Virus record (IMG/VR): IMGVR_UViG_3300037153_000341 | Location: 1 to 31,843 of that record | Direction: 5' to 3' (one strand) | Source: a virus | Length of the DNA stretch: 31,843 nucleotides | Part shown: piece by piece, positions 6,012 through 12,488 of the stretch | How positions within the stretch are numbered: position 1 is the first letter of the stretch | How the letters are laid out: every line of letters starts with the position of its first letter | Made by a program: the position numbers and the translations under genes | The notes under the pieces: generated by a model | What the model was told of the DNA's origin: nothing | The model's input: the letters and a program-made list of their open reading frames with translations, nothing else | Databases searched by the model: none

Positions 6012-6334
6012 GCGCCTGGGAAGCAGACCGGGACTGGGCCGCCGGCTACGAACCCGAGCTCAGGACGATCCTCGCGCGCAACCTCATCCACCTCGTCTCG
6101 CTCTCGCCGGCAAACGAGCAGCAGGACACGCGCCAAGCGACCGACTACATCGTCTCGACCTCGATCGGCGAGATCGCGTTCCGCGTCCGCCACGAACGAT
6201 GCAACTTCCGCGACGTCACCTTCCGATATCGCCGACGGCGAACCCGCGACGCACCCTGGAAGGGCGGATACGAAGTCGACAAGCTGATTAACGGACACTG
6301 CCGCGCCTATCTCTACGCATGGGTGCGACGATGA
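6008..6334 (+). CDS. Conserved phage protein of unknown function
   Basis: A 108-residue protein from GTG. The core reads DTRQATDYIVSTSIGEIAFR followed by VRHERCNFRDVTFRYR and ends GYEVDKLINGHCRAYLYAWV. An acidic residue, a strand with V-R, and a final Tyr-Leu-Tyr-Trp strand recall phage proteins with a restriction-endonuclease-like fold, but the lysine of a PD-(D/E)xK site is not clear. I therefore leave the function open. GTGA and ATGA overlaps tie it to both neighbours. Confidence 0.6.
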   Translation: MSAWEADRDWAAGYEPELRTILARNLIHLVSLSPANEQQDTRQATDYIVSTSIGEIAFRVRHERCNFRDVTFRYRRRRTRDAPWKGGYEVDKLINGHCRAYLYAWVRR

Positions 6335-6696
6335 CGCTCGACCACATTCTGTTCGACCTCGACCGCGTCAGGGACGCCCGGCTGATCGAGCAAGCCCTGG
6401 CTCTCGGCCGCGAGAAGATCAACAACGATCACGTCACCTCCTTCACCTGGGTGACGCTCTCGGAGCTCAGCGAATGCGGCGCGATCATCTCGCTCGACCT
6501 CAGTCTTCCAGCGCGGCTCGCGATGGCTACGCCTCGCTGGTACGAACGCAAATGCGAGGCGCAGTCGCGGGCTGTCTGGCGCGGCCAGATGACGGCCGAC
6601 GAGAGCGCATCAGAGCTTGAATTCTGGCATCGGATTTGCCGGTCGCTGCTTTGGCCGAAAGGGTGGTCGAGCAACTGGGCAAGGCGCGCGGCGTGA
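6331..6696 (+). CDS. Hypothetical protein
   Basis: A 121-residue protein. ATG at 6331 is chosen over an in-frame ATG at 6319 because it sits in the upstream stop (ATGA). It is rich in Leu, Arg and Trp with helical segments (RDARLIEQALALGREKINND; ESASELEFWHRICRSLLWP) and no recognised motif. It overlaps the next gene by GTGA. Confidence 0.55.
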   Translation: MTLDHILFDLDRVRDARLIEQALALGREKINNDHVTSFTWVTLSELSECGAIISLDLSLPARLAMATPRWYERKCEAQSRAVWRGQMTADESASELEFWHRICRSLLWPKGWSSNWARRAA

Positions 6697-6887
6697 CGGT
6701 AAGCCGAAGCAACGCCTACGTCGACGACCCCGGCCGCCAGTGCGCCGGCAAGGTCACCTGGTCGAGCCGGAAGAAGGCGAAGCTCCACGCCCGCCGACAT
6801 GGCAGCCAGGGAAGACTCACCGTCTACCGGTGCCCCCACTGCGGCTGGTTCCACCTCGGGGCCAGACCGGCCGGGAGACCAGCATGA
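6693..6887 (+). CDS. Small zinc-ribbon protein
   Basis: A 64-residue basic protein from GTG within the previous stop. One Cys at residue 16 (GRQCAGKVTW), then a Lys/Arg-rich helix (SRKKAKLHARRHG), then VYRCPHCGWFHLG with a CxxC and a following His. The Y-x-C-P-x-C-G-x-x-H-L ending is a common small phage zinc-binding motif near replication genes. Probably DNA- or RNA-binding; partner unknown. Confidence 0.6.
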   Translation: MTVSRSNAYVDDPGRQCAGKVTWSSRKKAKLHARRHGSQGRLTVYRCPHCGWFHLGARPAGRPA

Positions 6888-6904
6888 GCGATGAAGGGGG
6901 TTGA
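6884..6904 (+). other. Possible 6-residue coupled ORF / ribosome-loading leader
   Basis: MSDEGG-stop begins in the ATGA of the preceding gene. Its GGGGG run (6897-6901) is the only Shine-Dalgarno-like element for the GTG at 6908. It is probably not a functional peptide and may help couple translation. Confidence 0.2.
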
Positions 6905-6907
6905 CAC

Positions 6908-7199
6908 GTGATCGACCAGAGCGACCAGACGTCTCTCTATGAGACGCAGCTCGAGAATCCCGAAGTCGAGGAGCTCCTCGAGGCGCGCGAGAAGGTGAAG
7001 GCGCAGGCGAGCGCAGTCGCGAAGCGCGCCCGCACCGCTGACGCGGCGGCGAAAGCCGCGCTCGAACAGCTCGACCTCGGAAACGGCGCACCCGTCCGGA
7101 TCGGCCGGTTCCTCGTCCGCCGCCGCCACGTGGCGGCGGCGGACGGTCGCGTTCGAGGCGGAGGCTCGCGACCAGCTCGTGATCAAGACGATCGGATGA
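6908..7199 (+). pseudogene. Conserved RecT-adjacent phage protein with a frame change
   Basis: From GTG 6908 the frame encodes a coiled-coil protein (NPEVEELLEAREKVKAQASA) leading to APVRIGRFLVRRRHVAA. After about 7133 this frame turns into low-complexity sequence rich in Gly, Arg and Asp that runs to 7252. The sensible ending, RTVAFEAEARDQLVIKTIG-stop, is in the frame one base further on and ends at 7197-7199. The pattern V-R-x-G-R-F...T-V-x-F-E-x...I-x-I is what I would expect at the end of proteins placed before recT in actinophages. The shift coincides with a perfect 32-bp palindrome. It is either a sequencing or assembly error, a real mutation, or a +1 recoding site. Confidence 0.55.
7114..7145. 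repeat. Perfect 32-bp palindrome inside a gene
   Basis: Each arm is 16 bases (7114-7129 and 7130-7145) with no loop, centred on CACGTG and flanked by CCGCCGCCG / CGGCGGCGG. It lies exactly where the reading frame of the surrounding gene changes. Confidence 0.85.
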
Positions 7200-7252
7200 C
7201 GAGCGACCGCCCGACCCGCCGACCCGACCGTCCCCGCGAGCGAGGCCGATGA
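7196..7252 (+). CDS. Possible 18-residue coupled ORF
   Basis: MTSDRPTRRPDRPRERGR, an Arg/Pro-rich peptide. Its ATG overlaps the corrected stop of the preceding gene (ATGA) and its stop overlaps the RecT ATG. It resembles the mini-frame at 2631 at the start (both contain SDRPT). It may only link translation between genes. Confidence 0.3.
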   Translation: MTSDRPTRRPDRPRERGR

Positions 7253-8214
7253 CTGTTGACCCCGAACGGCTCCGCCGCGACACCCTGACCGTCTGGGTCG
7301 AGGACTACGGCGGCCGTTACGAGACCGCGTCGGCGATGGCGAACGCCGCCGTCCGCGGCCTCGGCGCGACCGGTGAGGAGCTCGACTGGCTCGACCAGGA
7401 GTGGCGCCGCCGCTTCGACCACGAACGCACGGAACCCACGGAATCGACGGAACCAACGGAATCCCCCCAGCAGGAGGACACACCGATGACCGAACCCGGA
7501 ACAACTGAACAGGCCACGCCGGCGTCGTCGCGGGCGCCGGCGTCGGGTGGGGGATCCGTGCCGGCGCCCACGAGGCCGCCGGCCGATCCCGAGCTCGACC
7601 AGCTCGCCCGTTTCGGCCAGTGGATCGCCGCCGCCGAATCCGGTCGCGACGACGAACGAACACGCGGGATGGCGGCCGCGCTCCGCGCCCATTACGTCCG
7701 CGAGCTCGACCTGAAACCGTGGTCGGTCGCCGAGCTCTCGTTCATAAAGGGCAAGCTCTACCCCTCCTCGAGGCTCCTCCGTTCGCTCGCCGGGCGCGCC
7801 GGCTACGCGGTCGAGCGAGCCGACTCGAACGAGGAAACCTGCACCGCGATCCTCCGCCGGGACGGCCGGGAACTAGGCCGCTCGACGTTCACGATGGAGC
7901 AGGCGAAACGAGCAGGCCTCACCAGGGTCGGCACACCCTGGCAGACCTACCCCGCCGACATGCTCTGGACGAAAGCCGCGCGGCGCGTGATCGACGATTA
8001 CGCCCCCGACGTCGCGCTCGGCTTCTCGCTCGGCACACCCGCAGAGGGCGAGGTCGAAGCCGAGGCGCTCGCCCGTGCGAACCCGCCGCCGCCCCCGCCG
8101 CCGGCGAACTCGAGCGGCGAGCCGCAGGGCGAACCCGAGGACGCGGACTGGCGTGAGGTCGCCGACCGGGAGGGCGTCGACACCGGCGCCTCCTTCGGCG
8201 ACCCGGTGCAATGA
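7249..8214 (+). CDS. recT: RecT-like single-strand annealing protein
   Basis: A 321-residue protein. Residues about 150-265 carry the RecT-family pattern: ELSFIKGKLYPSSRLLRSLA, then STFTMEQAKRAGLTRVGTPW, then YPADMLWTKAARRVIDDYAP and DVALGF. The A-K-R-A-G-L...W-x-x-Y-P-x-x-M-L-x-x-x-A order is typical of this group. Such proteins anneal complementary single strands in phage recombination. The first 79 residues form an extra domain ending in a TEPTES repeat. A second start is likely at ATG 7486, which has AGGAGG 8 bases upstream, giving a 242-residue form holding the whole annealing domain. The C-terminus has a poly-Pro stretch and an acidic tail, as in many SSAPs. No RecE/exonuclease partner adjoins it; the VRR-NUC at 1021 is a possible partner. 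Confidence 0.8.
   Translation: MTVDPERLRRDTLTVWVEDYGGRYETASAMANAAVRGLGATGEELDWLDQEWRRRFDHERTEPTESTEPTESPQQEDTPMTEPGTTEQATPASSRAPASGGGSVPAPTRPPADPELDQLARFGQWIAAAESGRDDERTRGMAAALRAHYVRELDLKPWSVAELSFIKGKLYPSSRLLRSLAGRAGYAVERADSNEETCTAILRRDGRELGRSTFTMEQAKRAGLTRVGTPWQTYPADMLWTKAARRVIDDYAPDVALGFSLGTPAEGEVEAEALARANPPPPPPPANSSGEPQGEPEDADWREVADREGVDTGASFGDPVQ
7472..7488 (+). promoter_or_regulatory. Internal ribosome-binding site within recT
   Basis: AGGAGG (7472-7477), 8 bases, then ATG (7486-7488), in frame with the RecT-like gene. It is one of the best Shine-Dalgarno sequences in the window, whereas the upstream start at 7249 relies on overlap with the preceding gene. It suggests a second, shorter product. 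Confidence 0.6.
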
Positions 8215-8687
8215 GCGGCCAGGAGCTCGAACGGGTCGAGGTCGAGGAGGTCGGCGGGCTCGTCGTCATCCCCGGCACCGGCGAGGTCATCGAGATCGCC
8301 GACCCGGCCGTCGTCGCCTACGGGCTCGAACGGATCCGCGAGCTCGAACGCGAGCTCGGCGACGTCAAGGCCGAGTTCGTGCGCGCGATCCGCGCCGAGT
8401 CGGAACGGCAGGGGAAGCGGACGTTGTACCTCGGCGAGCGCGTCGCGACGGTCACCGGCGGCTATCCCGTCTACGACCACCTCCGTCTCGAGGACGCGTT
8501 GCGCGACGCCGGCCTGCCCGAGCAGCGGATCCGGGAGGCCGTCGTCGAGACCGTCACGTACAAGCCGAACGGGAACGTCCTTCGCCAGCTACGCGGCGCA
8601 AGCGACGCGTACGCCTCGGCGATCGACGCCGCCCGCACGGGCGAGACCCGCGTCGGCGTCAAGGTCGAACGGGCCGGCCGCCGATGA
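8211..8687 (+). CDS. Conserved phage protein, RecT neighbour, coiled coil
   Basis: A 158-residue protein starting in the RecT stop (ATGA). After a short beta segment (LVVIPGTGEVIEI) it has a long helix (GLERIRELERELGDVKAEFV) and then a mixed domain (VYDHLRLEDALRDAGLPEQR) ending in a basic tail. The layout recalls small phage proteins that accompany recombinases, such as Gam-like or Gp157-like coiled-coil proteins, but no motif proves either. A role in replication or recombination is inferred from its position. Confidence 0.5.
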   Translation: MSGQELERVEVEEVGGLVVIPGTGEVIEIADPAVVAYGLERIRELERELGDVKAEFVRAIRAESERQGKRTLYLGERVATVTGGYPVYDHLRLEDALRDAGLPEQRIREAVVETVTYKPNGNVLRQLRGASDAYASAIDAARTGETRVGVKVERAGRR

Positions 8688-8866
8688 ACACCGCCCACTG
8701 CGCGCTCTGCCTCCGCCGCTACCCCGCAAGCGAGATCCTCGACCACCTCCGCGACGCCCACGACCAGGACGTCGCGCTGACGACCTGGCCCGACGGGGAA
8801 CTCGTCATCGTCGACGCGACGCTCGAGCCAGCCGACTTCCTCGACGTCGAGGGGCGGCCCGAATGA
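8684..8866 (+). CDS. Small C2H2-type zinc-finger protein
   Basis: A 60-residue protein. CALCLRRYPASEILDHLRDA followed by His provides C6, C9, H21 and H26, with helix spacing close to a C2H2 finger. The rest is acidic (VIVDATLEPADFLDVEGRPE). It starts in the previous stop by ATGA and ends in the next by ATGA. Likely nucleic-acid or protein binding. Confidence 0.6.
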   Translation: MNTAHCALCLRRYPASEILDHLRDAHDQDVALTTWPDGELVIVDATLEPADFLDVEGRPE

Positions 8867-9075
8867 CCCAGGAGCAGACGATGCTGTTCGGGCTCACCGA
8901 CCACGGCGCCGAGCTCCTCATCCGCCGCCGCCGCGACGGCTACCAGGTCGTCTGCTACCGCTGCAAACAAGTCCTCGCCCGCCACCAGCTGATCCGAGAC
9001 GCCGCCTTAGAGGCGGCGAAAGCCGCCGGCCATGTCTGCCCACCCCCCGCGCAGATCCGGGAAATCCCGTACTGA
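8863..9075 (+). CDS. Small zinc-binding protein
   Basis: A 70-residue protein with GYQVVCYRCKQVLARHQLIR and a later GHVCPPP. The CxxC pair plus His and a distal His-x-Cys would complete a four-ligand zinc site. Charged N-terminus and a helical middle (RDAALEAAKAAG). No function known. The stop shares a base with the next ATG (TGATG). Confidence 0.55.
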   Translation: MTQEQTMLFGLTDHGAELLIRRRRDGYQVVCYRCKQVLARHQLIRDAALEAAKAAGHVCPPPAQIREIPY

Positions 9076-9518
9076 TGTACCTCGCAATTCGAAACTGGAA
9101 TAAGTACCAGCATTACCAGCGGCGCCAACCACCCTGGATAAAGCTCTACATCTCGCTCCTCGACGACGACGAGATCCAGGCTCTGCCCGTCCCGACGCGG
9201 CTGCTCTGGGTCGACCTCCTCCTCCTCGCCGCCCGGACCGCGAACGCGATCCCAGACGATCGCGAAGCGATCGCGAAATCGCTGAAACTCGAACCTGAAG
9301 CGTGCCGCGAAGGAATCGACCAGCTCCTCAAAGGCCGATGGATAGTGGGAAGGAAGACAACGAGGCGTGCTAGCAAACGTGCTAGCAAAAACGACCCCCC
9401 AGAGACAGAGACAGAGAAAGACCCCCCCAGCCCCCCCGCCGGGGGGCTTGCGCTGAACGCGCAGACCGGCTGCACCCACCAGCGATGCCGAGGCCAGACG
9501 AGGTGCCAGTACGAATGA
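9075..9518 (+). CDS. Replication-organiser-like winged-helix protein
   Basis: A 147-residue protein. MYLAIRNWNKYQHYQRRQPP then WIKLYISLLDDDEIQALPVP and TRLLWVDLLLLAARTANAIP match the N-terminal winged-helix domain of phage replication initiators related to DnaD or O-type proteins. A following helix (REAIAKSLKLEPEACREGID) completes the wing. The full-length family usually has a second domain; here the protein ends with a low-complexity tail (TETEKDPPSPP) and a Cys-rich end (CTHQRCRGQTRC). The tail is encoded by C-runs and a GC hairpin at 9429-9448. No phage helicase or primase is present, so replication likely recruits host proteins. Confidence 0.65.
   Translation: MYLAIRNWNKYQHYQRRQPPWIKLYISLLDDDEIQALPVPTRLLWVDLLLLAARTANAIPDDREAIAKSLKLEPEACREGIDQLLKGRWIVGRKTTRRASKRASKNDPPETETEKDPPSPPAGGLALNAQTGCTHQRCRGQTRCQYE
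9429..9448. repeat. GC-rich hairpin in the 3' part of a coding gene
   Basis: AGCCCCCC (9429-9436), loop CGCC, GGGGGGCT (9441-9448): an 8-bp perfect stem preceded by another run of seven C (9422-9428) and a GAGACA-type tandem repeat. No T-run follows, so it is not a standard terminator. Confidence 0.6.
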
Positions 9519-10126
9519 GCGAGACGAACCCCCGTGACTGCGAGAGGCTCTGCCCGAAGTGCGGCGAGTGGAAGCACCACTCGCGATTCCGAAGTCGAAA
9601 GCGAACCACATCGAACGGTGTGGGGATTGAGTTCAACACACTCTGCAAAGCATGCGAGCAGATCGAACGGAATGAGAAAGAAAACGATGACCGCGCGCTC
9701 TGGCTAATCGATCGCCGCGCCGCATCTCATGCCCGACGGGCCGGCGTCACAAAGGCGTTCTTCTGGATGAACATGAGCTGGCGCGCCCTCGCGCCGGTTA
9801 TGCGGGCGCTGATGACCCCCGAGGGCCTTTGTCTCGATTGTGGTCATCCGTTTCTGAACGAGCGCGATATTCAGATCGAGCACCGCGAGCCCTTGCGTGG
9901 TCCGCAGGACTGGGCTCGGCAGCACGCTCGGAATATCGGGCTCGGGTGCGGCTCGTGCAACAACGGCAAGCGGGGCAAGCCGTTCGCCCGCTGGCTGGAT
10001 GAGCAGGAGGACGCTCGTCTAGCGAACGAGAGTCATCGCGCCGCCGAGGTCGGGGTGCGCTTCGTCGAGCTGACGCCATGGCCGACGCTCTTCGATCCCC
10101 TTCCGTTCGAGGACGGGTCGCCGTGA
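9515..10126 (+). CDS. HNH endonuclease with N-terminal zinc ribbon
   Basis: A 203-residue protein. The N-terminus has CPKCGEWKHHSRF (Cys13, Cys16) and TLCKACEQ (Cys44, Cys47). The catalytic domain reads GLCLDCGHPFLNERDIQIEH then NIGLGCGSCNNGKRGKPF: structural Cys106/109/145/148, catalytic His123 and Asn140. The His-Asn-Asn layout with paired CxxC is the HNH family, metal-dependent nucleases. ATG at 9515 overlaps the upstream stop; an in-frame ATG at 9485 is less likely. The base composition (many A/T third positions at 9590-9720) differs from neighbours, suggesting recent arrival. It may be a free-standing homing nuclease. Confidence 0.85.
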   Translation: MSETNPRDCERLCPKCGEWKHHSRFRSRKRTTSNGVGIEFNTLCKACEQIERNEKENDDRALWLIDRRAASHARRAGVTKAFFWMNMSWRALAPVMRALMTPEGLCLDCGHPFLNERDIQIEHREPLRGPQDWARQHARNIGLGCGSCNNGKRGKPFARWLDEQEDARLANESHRAAEVGVRFVELTPWPTLFDPLPFEDGSP

Positions 10127-10368
10127 ACCGCTGCTCGTCGTGCGACCGGGAGATCGTGTTCGCCCGCACCAGGCTCGGGCGGCTCACCCCCGTCGACCTC
10201 GAGCCGGCCGGCGACGGCTCCGTTCACCTCGTCCAGCGGGACGGCGTCCTCTTCGCCGACGTTCTCGGCAAGGAGCGGCTCGAGGAGGCGTGGCGCCTGG
10301 GGCTCGTCCTTCACCGGCCGCACTGGCAGACGTGCACCGATCCCGACCGTTACCGGCGGTTCCGGTGA
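10123..10368 (+). CDS. Small Cys-containing phage protein
   Basis: An 81-residue protein from GTG. It starts NRCSSCDREIVFARTRLGRL and ends HRPHWQTCTDPDRYRRF, so one CxxC at the N-terminus and a His/Cys pair near the C-terminus can bind zinc. Between them lies a beta-rich part (LVQRDGVLFADV). This layout occurs in many actinophage early genes with no assigned function. The start overlaps the HNH stop (GTGA). Confidence 0.6.
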   Translation: MNRCSSCDREIVFARTRLGRLTPVDLEPAGDGSVHLVQRDGVLFADVLGKERLEEAWRLGLVLHRPHWQTCTDPDRYRRFR

Positions 10369-10369
10369 G

Positions 10370-10624
10370 ATGCACGTCCCGGTCGTCTGGCGCGACCTCC
10401 TCGACGACCTCGACCGCTACCCCGCCCAGGAGGCGACCCCGGTGCTAGCTCGGCTGGTGGCGGCGACGAACCCGACCGCCGGCCGGGACGTCGACCTCGT
10501 CGCGCACACACTCGGGGTCGCCGTCGAGATCCTCCGCCGCCGGCGACCCGCCGAGCCGGAGCCCGAGCTCGGGCTTGTGATCGAGCTCGCGCTCTCCCCG
10601 AGCGGGGCGGTGCCGCCGCTGTGA
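10370..10624 (+). CDS. Hypothetical helical protein
   Basis: An 84-residue protein with helices at VVWRDLLDDLDRYPAQEATP and HTLGVAVEILRRRR, and an acidic Pro/Glu linker (PAEPEPELG). No family is recognised. The start lies 1 base after the previous stop and the end overlaps the next start by GTGA. Confidence 0.5.
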   Translation: MHVPVVWRDLLDDLDRYPAQEATPVLARLVAATNPTAGRDVDLVAHTLGVAVEILRRRRPAEPEPELGLVIELALSPSGAVPPL

Positions 10625-10848
10625 GCGACGAGGACTATCGGCTGCCGCTCGAGGCGATCGCCGACGGGCTCGCGAACGACCGGGTGCCGGGCTCGGGCGG
10701 GCTGGTGACGCTCGTGCAGGTCGCGGGCGAGGGGGTGCTCGTGCTCCGCGAGATCGCGGAGACGCTCGAACGTGCGGCCAGGCTCCTCGCCGCGATCCGA
10801 AGCGAGCTCGAGGTCATCGCCAACGACGTCGAGAGGAGGCCACGCTAG
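10621..10848 (+). CDS. Hypothetical helical protein
   Basis: A 75-residue protein from GTG. Two helices are apparent: RLPLEAIADGLAN and a long one from EGVLVLREIAETLERAARLL onward to the basic end. The heptad-like pattern suggests oligomerisation. No function recognised. Its stop is immediately followed by the GTG of the transglycosylase gene. Confidence 0.5.
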   Translation: MSDEDYRLPLEAIADGLANDRVPGSGGLVTLVQVAGEGVLVLREIAETLERAARLLAAIRSELEVIANDVERRPR

Positions 10849-11352
10849 GTGGCGAGGCGAACGGCGGCGCTCGTCGCGAGCCTCGTCCTGGCGGGCGCTG
10901 CCGGCGCGACGCTCGACCCGACCGACCATCCAGATCCCGGTTTGCGCGAGCGAGGGGTCGGGCAGATTCGCTTTCAAGGGCACGGGCCGGAATGGTGGGC
11001 ATCGCGATCCCACCGTCTCGAGACTGCGCTACGAGGCGAGCAGACCCGCACGGAGCATCTGCAGCGTCTGCTCGCCTCACGGCTCGAACAGCTCGTCTGG
11101 CTGGTGCAGGCGTTCCTGTGCATCCACCAGCACGAAGCCCAGACTTGGGACACGAACACTGGCAACGGCTACTTCGGCGGCCTCCAGTTCGACCTCACGT
11201 TCCAGCGCACCTACGGCCGCCGGCTCCTCCAGGCGAAAGGCACGGCGGACAACTGGACACCATCCGAACAGCTCGCCGTCGCGATCACCGCCTACCGCAG
11301 CCGCGGCTTCCACCCCTGGCCCCAGACCGCGCGGATGTGCGGCTTGTTGTGA
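10849..11352 (+). CDS. Secreted Rpf-like transglycosylase
   Basis: A 167-residue protein. Residues 1-20 (RRTAALVASLVLAGAAGAT) look like a secretion signal. Residues 88-167 form a resuscitation-promoting-factor-type transglycosylase domain: CIHQHEAQTW with catalytic Glu96, then TGNGYFGGLQFDLTFQRTYG, WTPSEQLAVAITAYRSRG, and WPQTARMCGLL. Cys91 and Cys164 are placed for the family's disulfide. The enzyme cleaves peptidoglycan glycan strands. The family is typical of Actinobacteria, which sets the host group. Its position among early genes is unusual for a lysin; it could act in DNA entry, exit, or waking dormant hosts, all inference. GTG start directly abuts the previous stop. Confidence 0.85.
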   Translation: MARRTAALVASLVLAGAAGATLDPTDHPDPGLRERGVGQIRFQGHGPEWWASRSHRLETALRGEQTRTEHLQRLLASRLEQLVWLVQAFLCIHQHEAQTWDTNTGNGYFGGLQFDLTFQRTYGRRLLQAKGTADNWTPSEQLAVAITAYRSRGFHPWPQTARMCGLL

Positions 11353-11410
11353 CCGGCAACCCGTGTTCGCGTCCTCGCCTTTGTCCATCGGGTCAGGACG
11401 GTAATCCGGG

Positions 11411-11713
11411 GTGAAGCCGTACTACGAGGACGAATGGGTGACTCTCTACCTGGGAGACTGCCGAGACGTGCTCCCCCTCGTCGCGGCTGACGTAGTGGTT
11501 ACTGACCCGCCATATGGAATCGATGGCGGGCGTGGTGGCGATGCCAGGTTGGCGCTCGTGACGGTGAGCCCACCGTGGCGATCTCGCAATACATGGAACT
11601 CTGGAGTGGTGGTGGCTGCCAGCGTCGGTGCGACACCGAAACCGAGCTGCTGTCCGGAAAGCCGTGCATGTGCGAGCCCGGCGCGGAGGAGTGCAAGCCG
11701 ACGACTCGGATGA
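11411..11713 (+). pseudogene. N-terminal remnant of a DNA methyltransferase
   Basis: From GTG the first 47 residues read KPYYEDEWVTLYLGDCRDVL then ADVVVTDPPYGIDGGRGG. This is the start of an N4/N6 (beta-type) DNA methyltransferase including the catalytic DPPY. After about residue 50 the frame loses all resemblance and continues as Ser/Arg/Ala-rich sequence to 11713, overlapping the next gene in another frame. The SAM-binding FxGxG motif and target-recognition region are missing. It is a truncated relic, joined to another truncated gene by an apparent deletion near 11545-11575. It is unlikely to be active. Confidence 0.7.
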
Positions 11714-12444
11714 GCGTGATGATCCGTGACGTCCCCGGCATCGGTGTGTGGCGGCTGGAGTCGCACGGGTGGAACGCGGCAGCCGAACTCCCCCCGGTGG
11801 TGCAACTCCTCGCGTCGCAGGCGAACGGCCGGCCCATGCCGGCGGTGTTGCGCCTCGAGCCGCGGACGGCGAAGCAGATCGTGGATGGCAAGCCGCAAAC
11901 CCGGAAGTTCGTCGTGCCGGTGCTTGACCTGCCGGGTGTCACGATGGACGAGCTCGGGATGGTCGCGGCGCCACGTGCGCTGAACGCGCCCGCACCGGTC
12001 GGGGAGCGGCCGGCGCTGTCGGCCGGCGGGGAGCCCGTGACACCGGCTGACCCGCAGTTCGAGGAGCACTCGAGCGCGCCAGGATGGGGACCGGCGCCAA
12101 CGACTTCCCACGGGGAAGAGGCTGGTCAAGGTGCTGAAACCGCAGGCGATTCTCCGGAGTCGCCTCGGGGTGCCAGCCGAGAGGCGGCGGGGGATGAGGC
12201 ACCCACCCCGCCGCCGGCTCTTATGAACGAGATCTCGTCGCTGTCGACGCTCCTCGTTGCTCATGCGGTCGAGCTCGGGAAAGGAGCTGAGACGAAGCGG
12301 TTAGCAGCGAATCATCTCGCTGAGCATGGGCCCGGTGAGACTCACGTCGCTTGGCTGAAGACTCAGATCGGGCGGGCGCAGGAGGCTCTCGAGGAGAAGG
12401 CCGTTGTCGCCGAGGCCGCGGCGATCACTCGGAACTCGGCATGA
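11575..12444 (+). CDS. N-terminally truncated Gp3-like (recombination directionality factor-like) protein
   Basis: A 289-residue protein from GTG. SQYMELWSGGGCQRRCDTET then LLSGKPCMC, RMSVMIRDVPGIGVWRLESH and RTAKQIVDGKPQTRKFVVPV match the central part of the phage Gp3-like family, whose phiC31 member is a directionality factor for a serine integrase. Full-length relatives begin roughly 80-100 residues earlier, a part missing here. The frame stays open up to 11506 but has no start codon before 11575. The C-terminus carries a Pro/Ser/Glu-rich linker and a helical domain (SSLSTLLVAHAVELGKGAET). This phage has a tyrosine integrase, so an RDF role is doubtful; a replication-linked role fits its position better. 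Confidence 0.65.
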   Translation: MAISQYMELWSGGGCQRRCDTETELLSGKPCMCEPGAEECKPTTRMSVMIRDVPGIGVWRLESHGWNAAAELPPVVQLLASQANGRPMPAVLRLEPRTAKQIVDGKPQTRKFVVPVLDLPGVTMDELGMVAAPRALNAPAPVGERPALSAGGEPVTPADPQFEEHSSAPGWGPAPTTSHGEEAGQGAETAGDSPESPRGASREAAGDEAPTPPPALMNEISSLSTLLVAHAVELGKGAETKRLAANHLAEHGPGETHVAWLKTQIGRAQEALEEKAVVAEAAAITRNSA

Positions 12445-12488
12445 GCGCGCGGAGCGAATGCGAACCGCGAGAAGGGGAGTCTCCGTGA
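12441..12488 (+). CDS. Possible 15-residue coupled ORF
   Basis: MSARSECEPREGESP, starting in the ATGA of the preceding gene and ending in the start of the next (GTGA). It contains a partial copy of the PREVAEP-coding repeat found twice in the next gene. It probably mainly serves ribosome transfer; GGGGAG (12474-12479) is the next gene's ribosome-binding site. Confidence 0.25.
   Translation: MSARSECEPREGESP

Noticed and set aside
6902-6907. TTGACA match as a -35 promoter box
   Set aside because: No -10 element at 15-19 bases downstream; it lies at a gene junction by chance.
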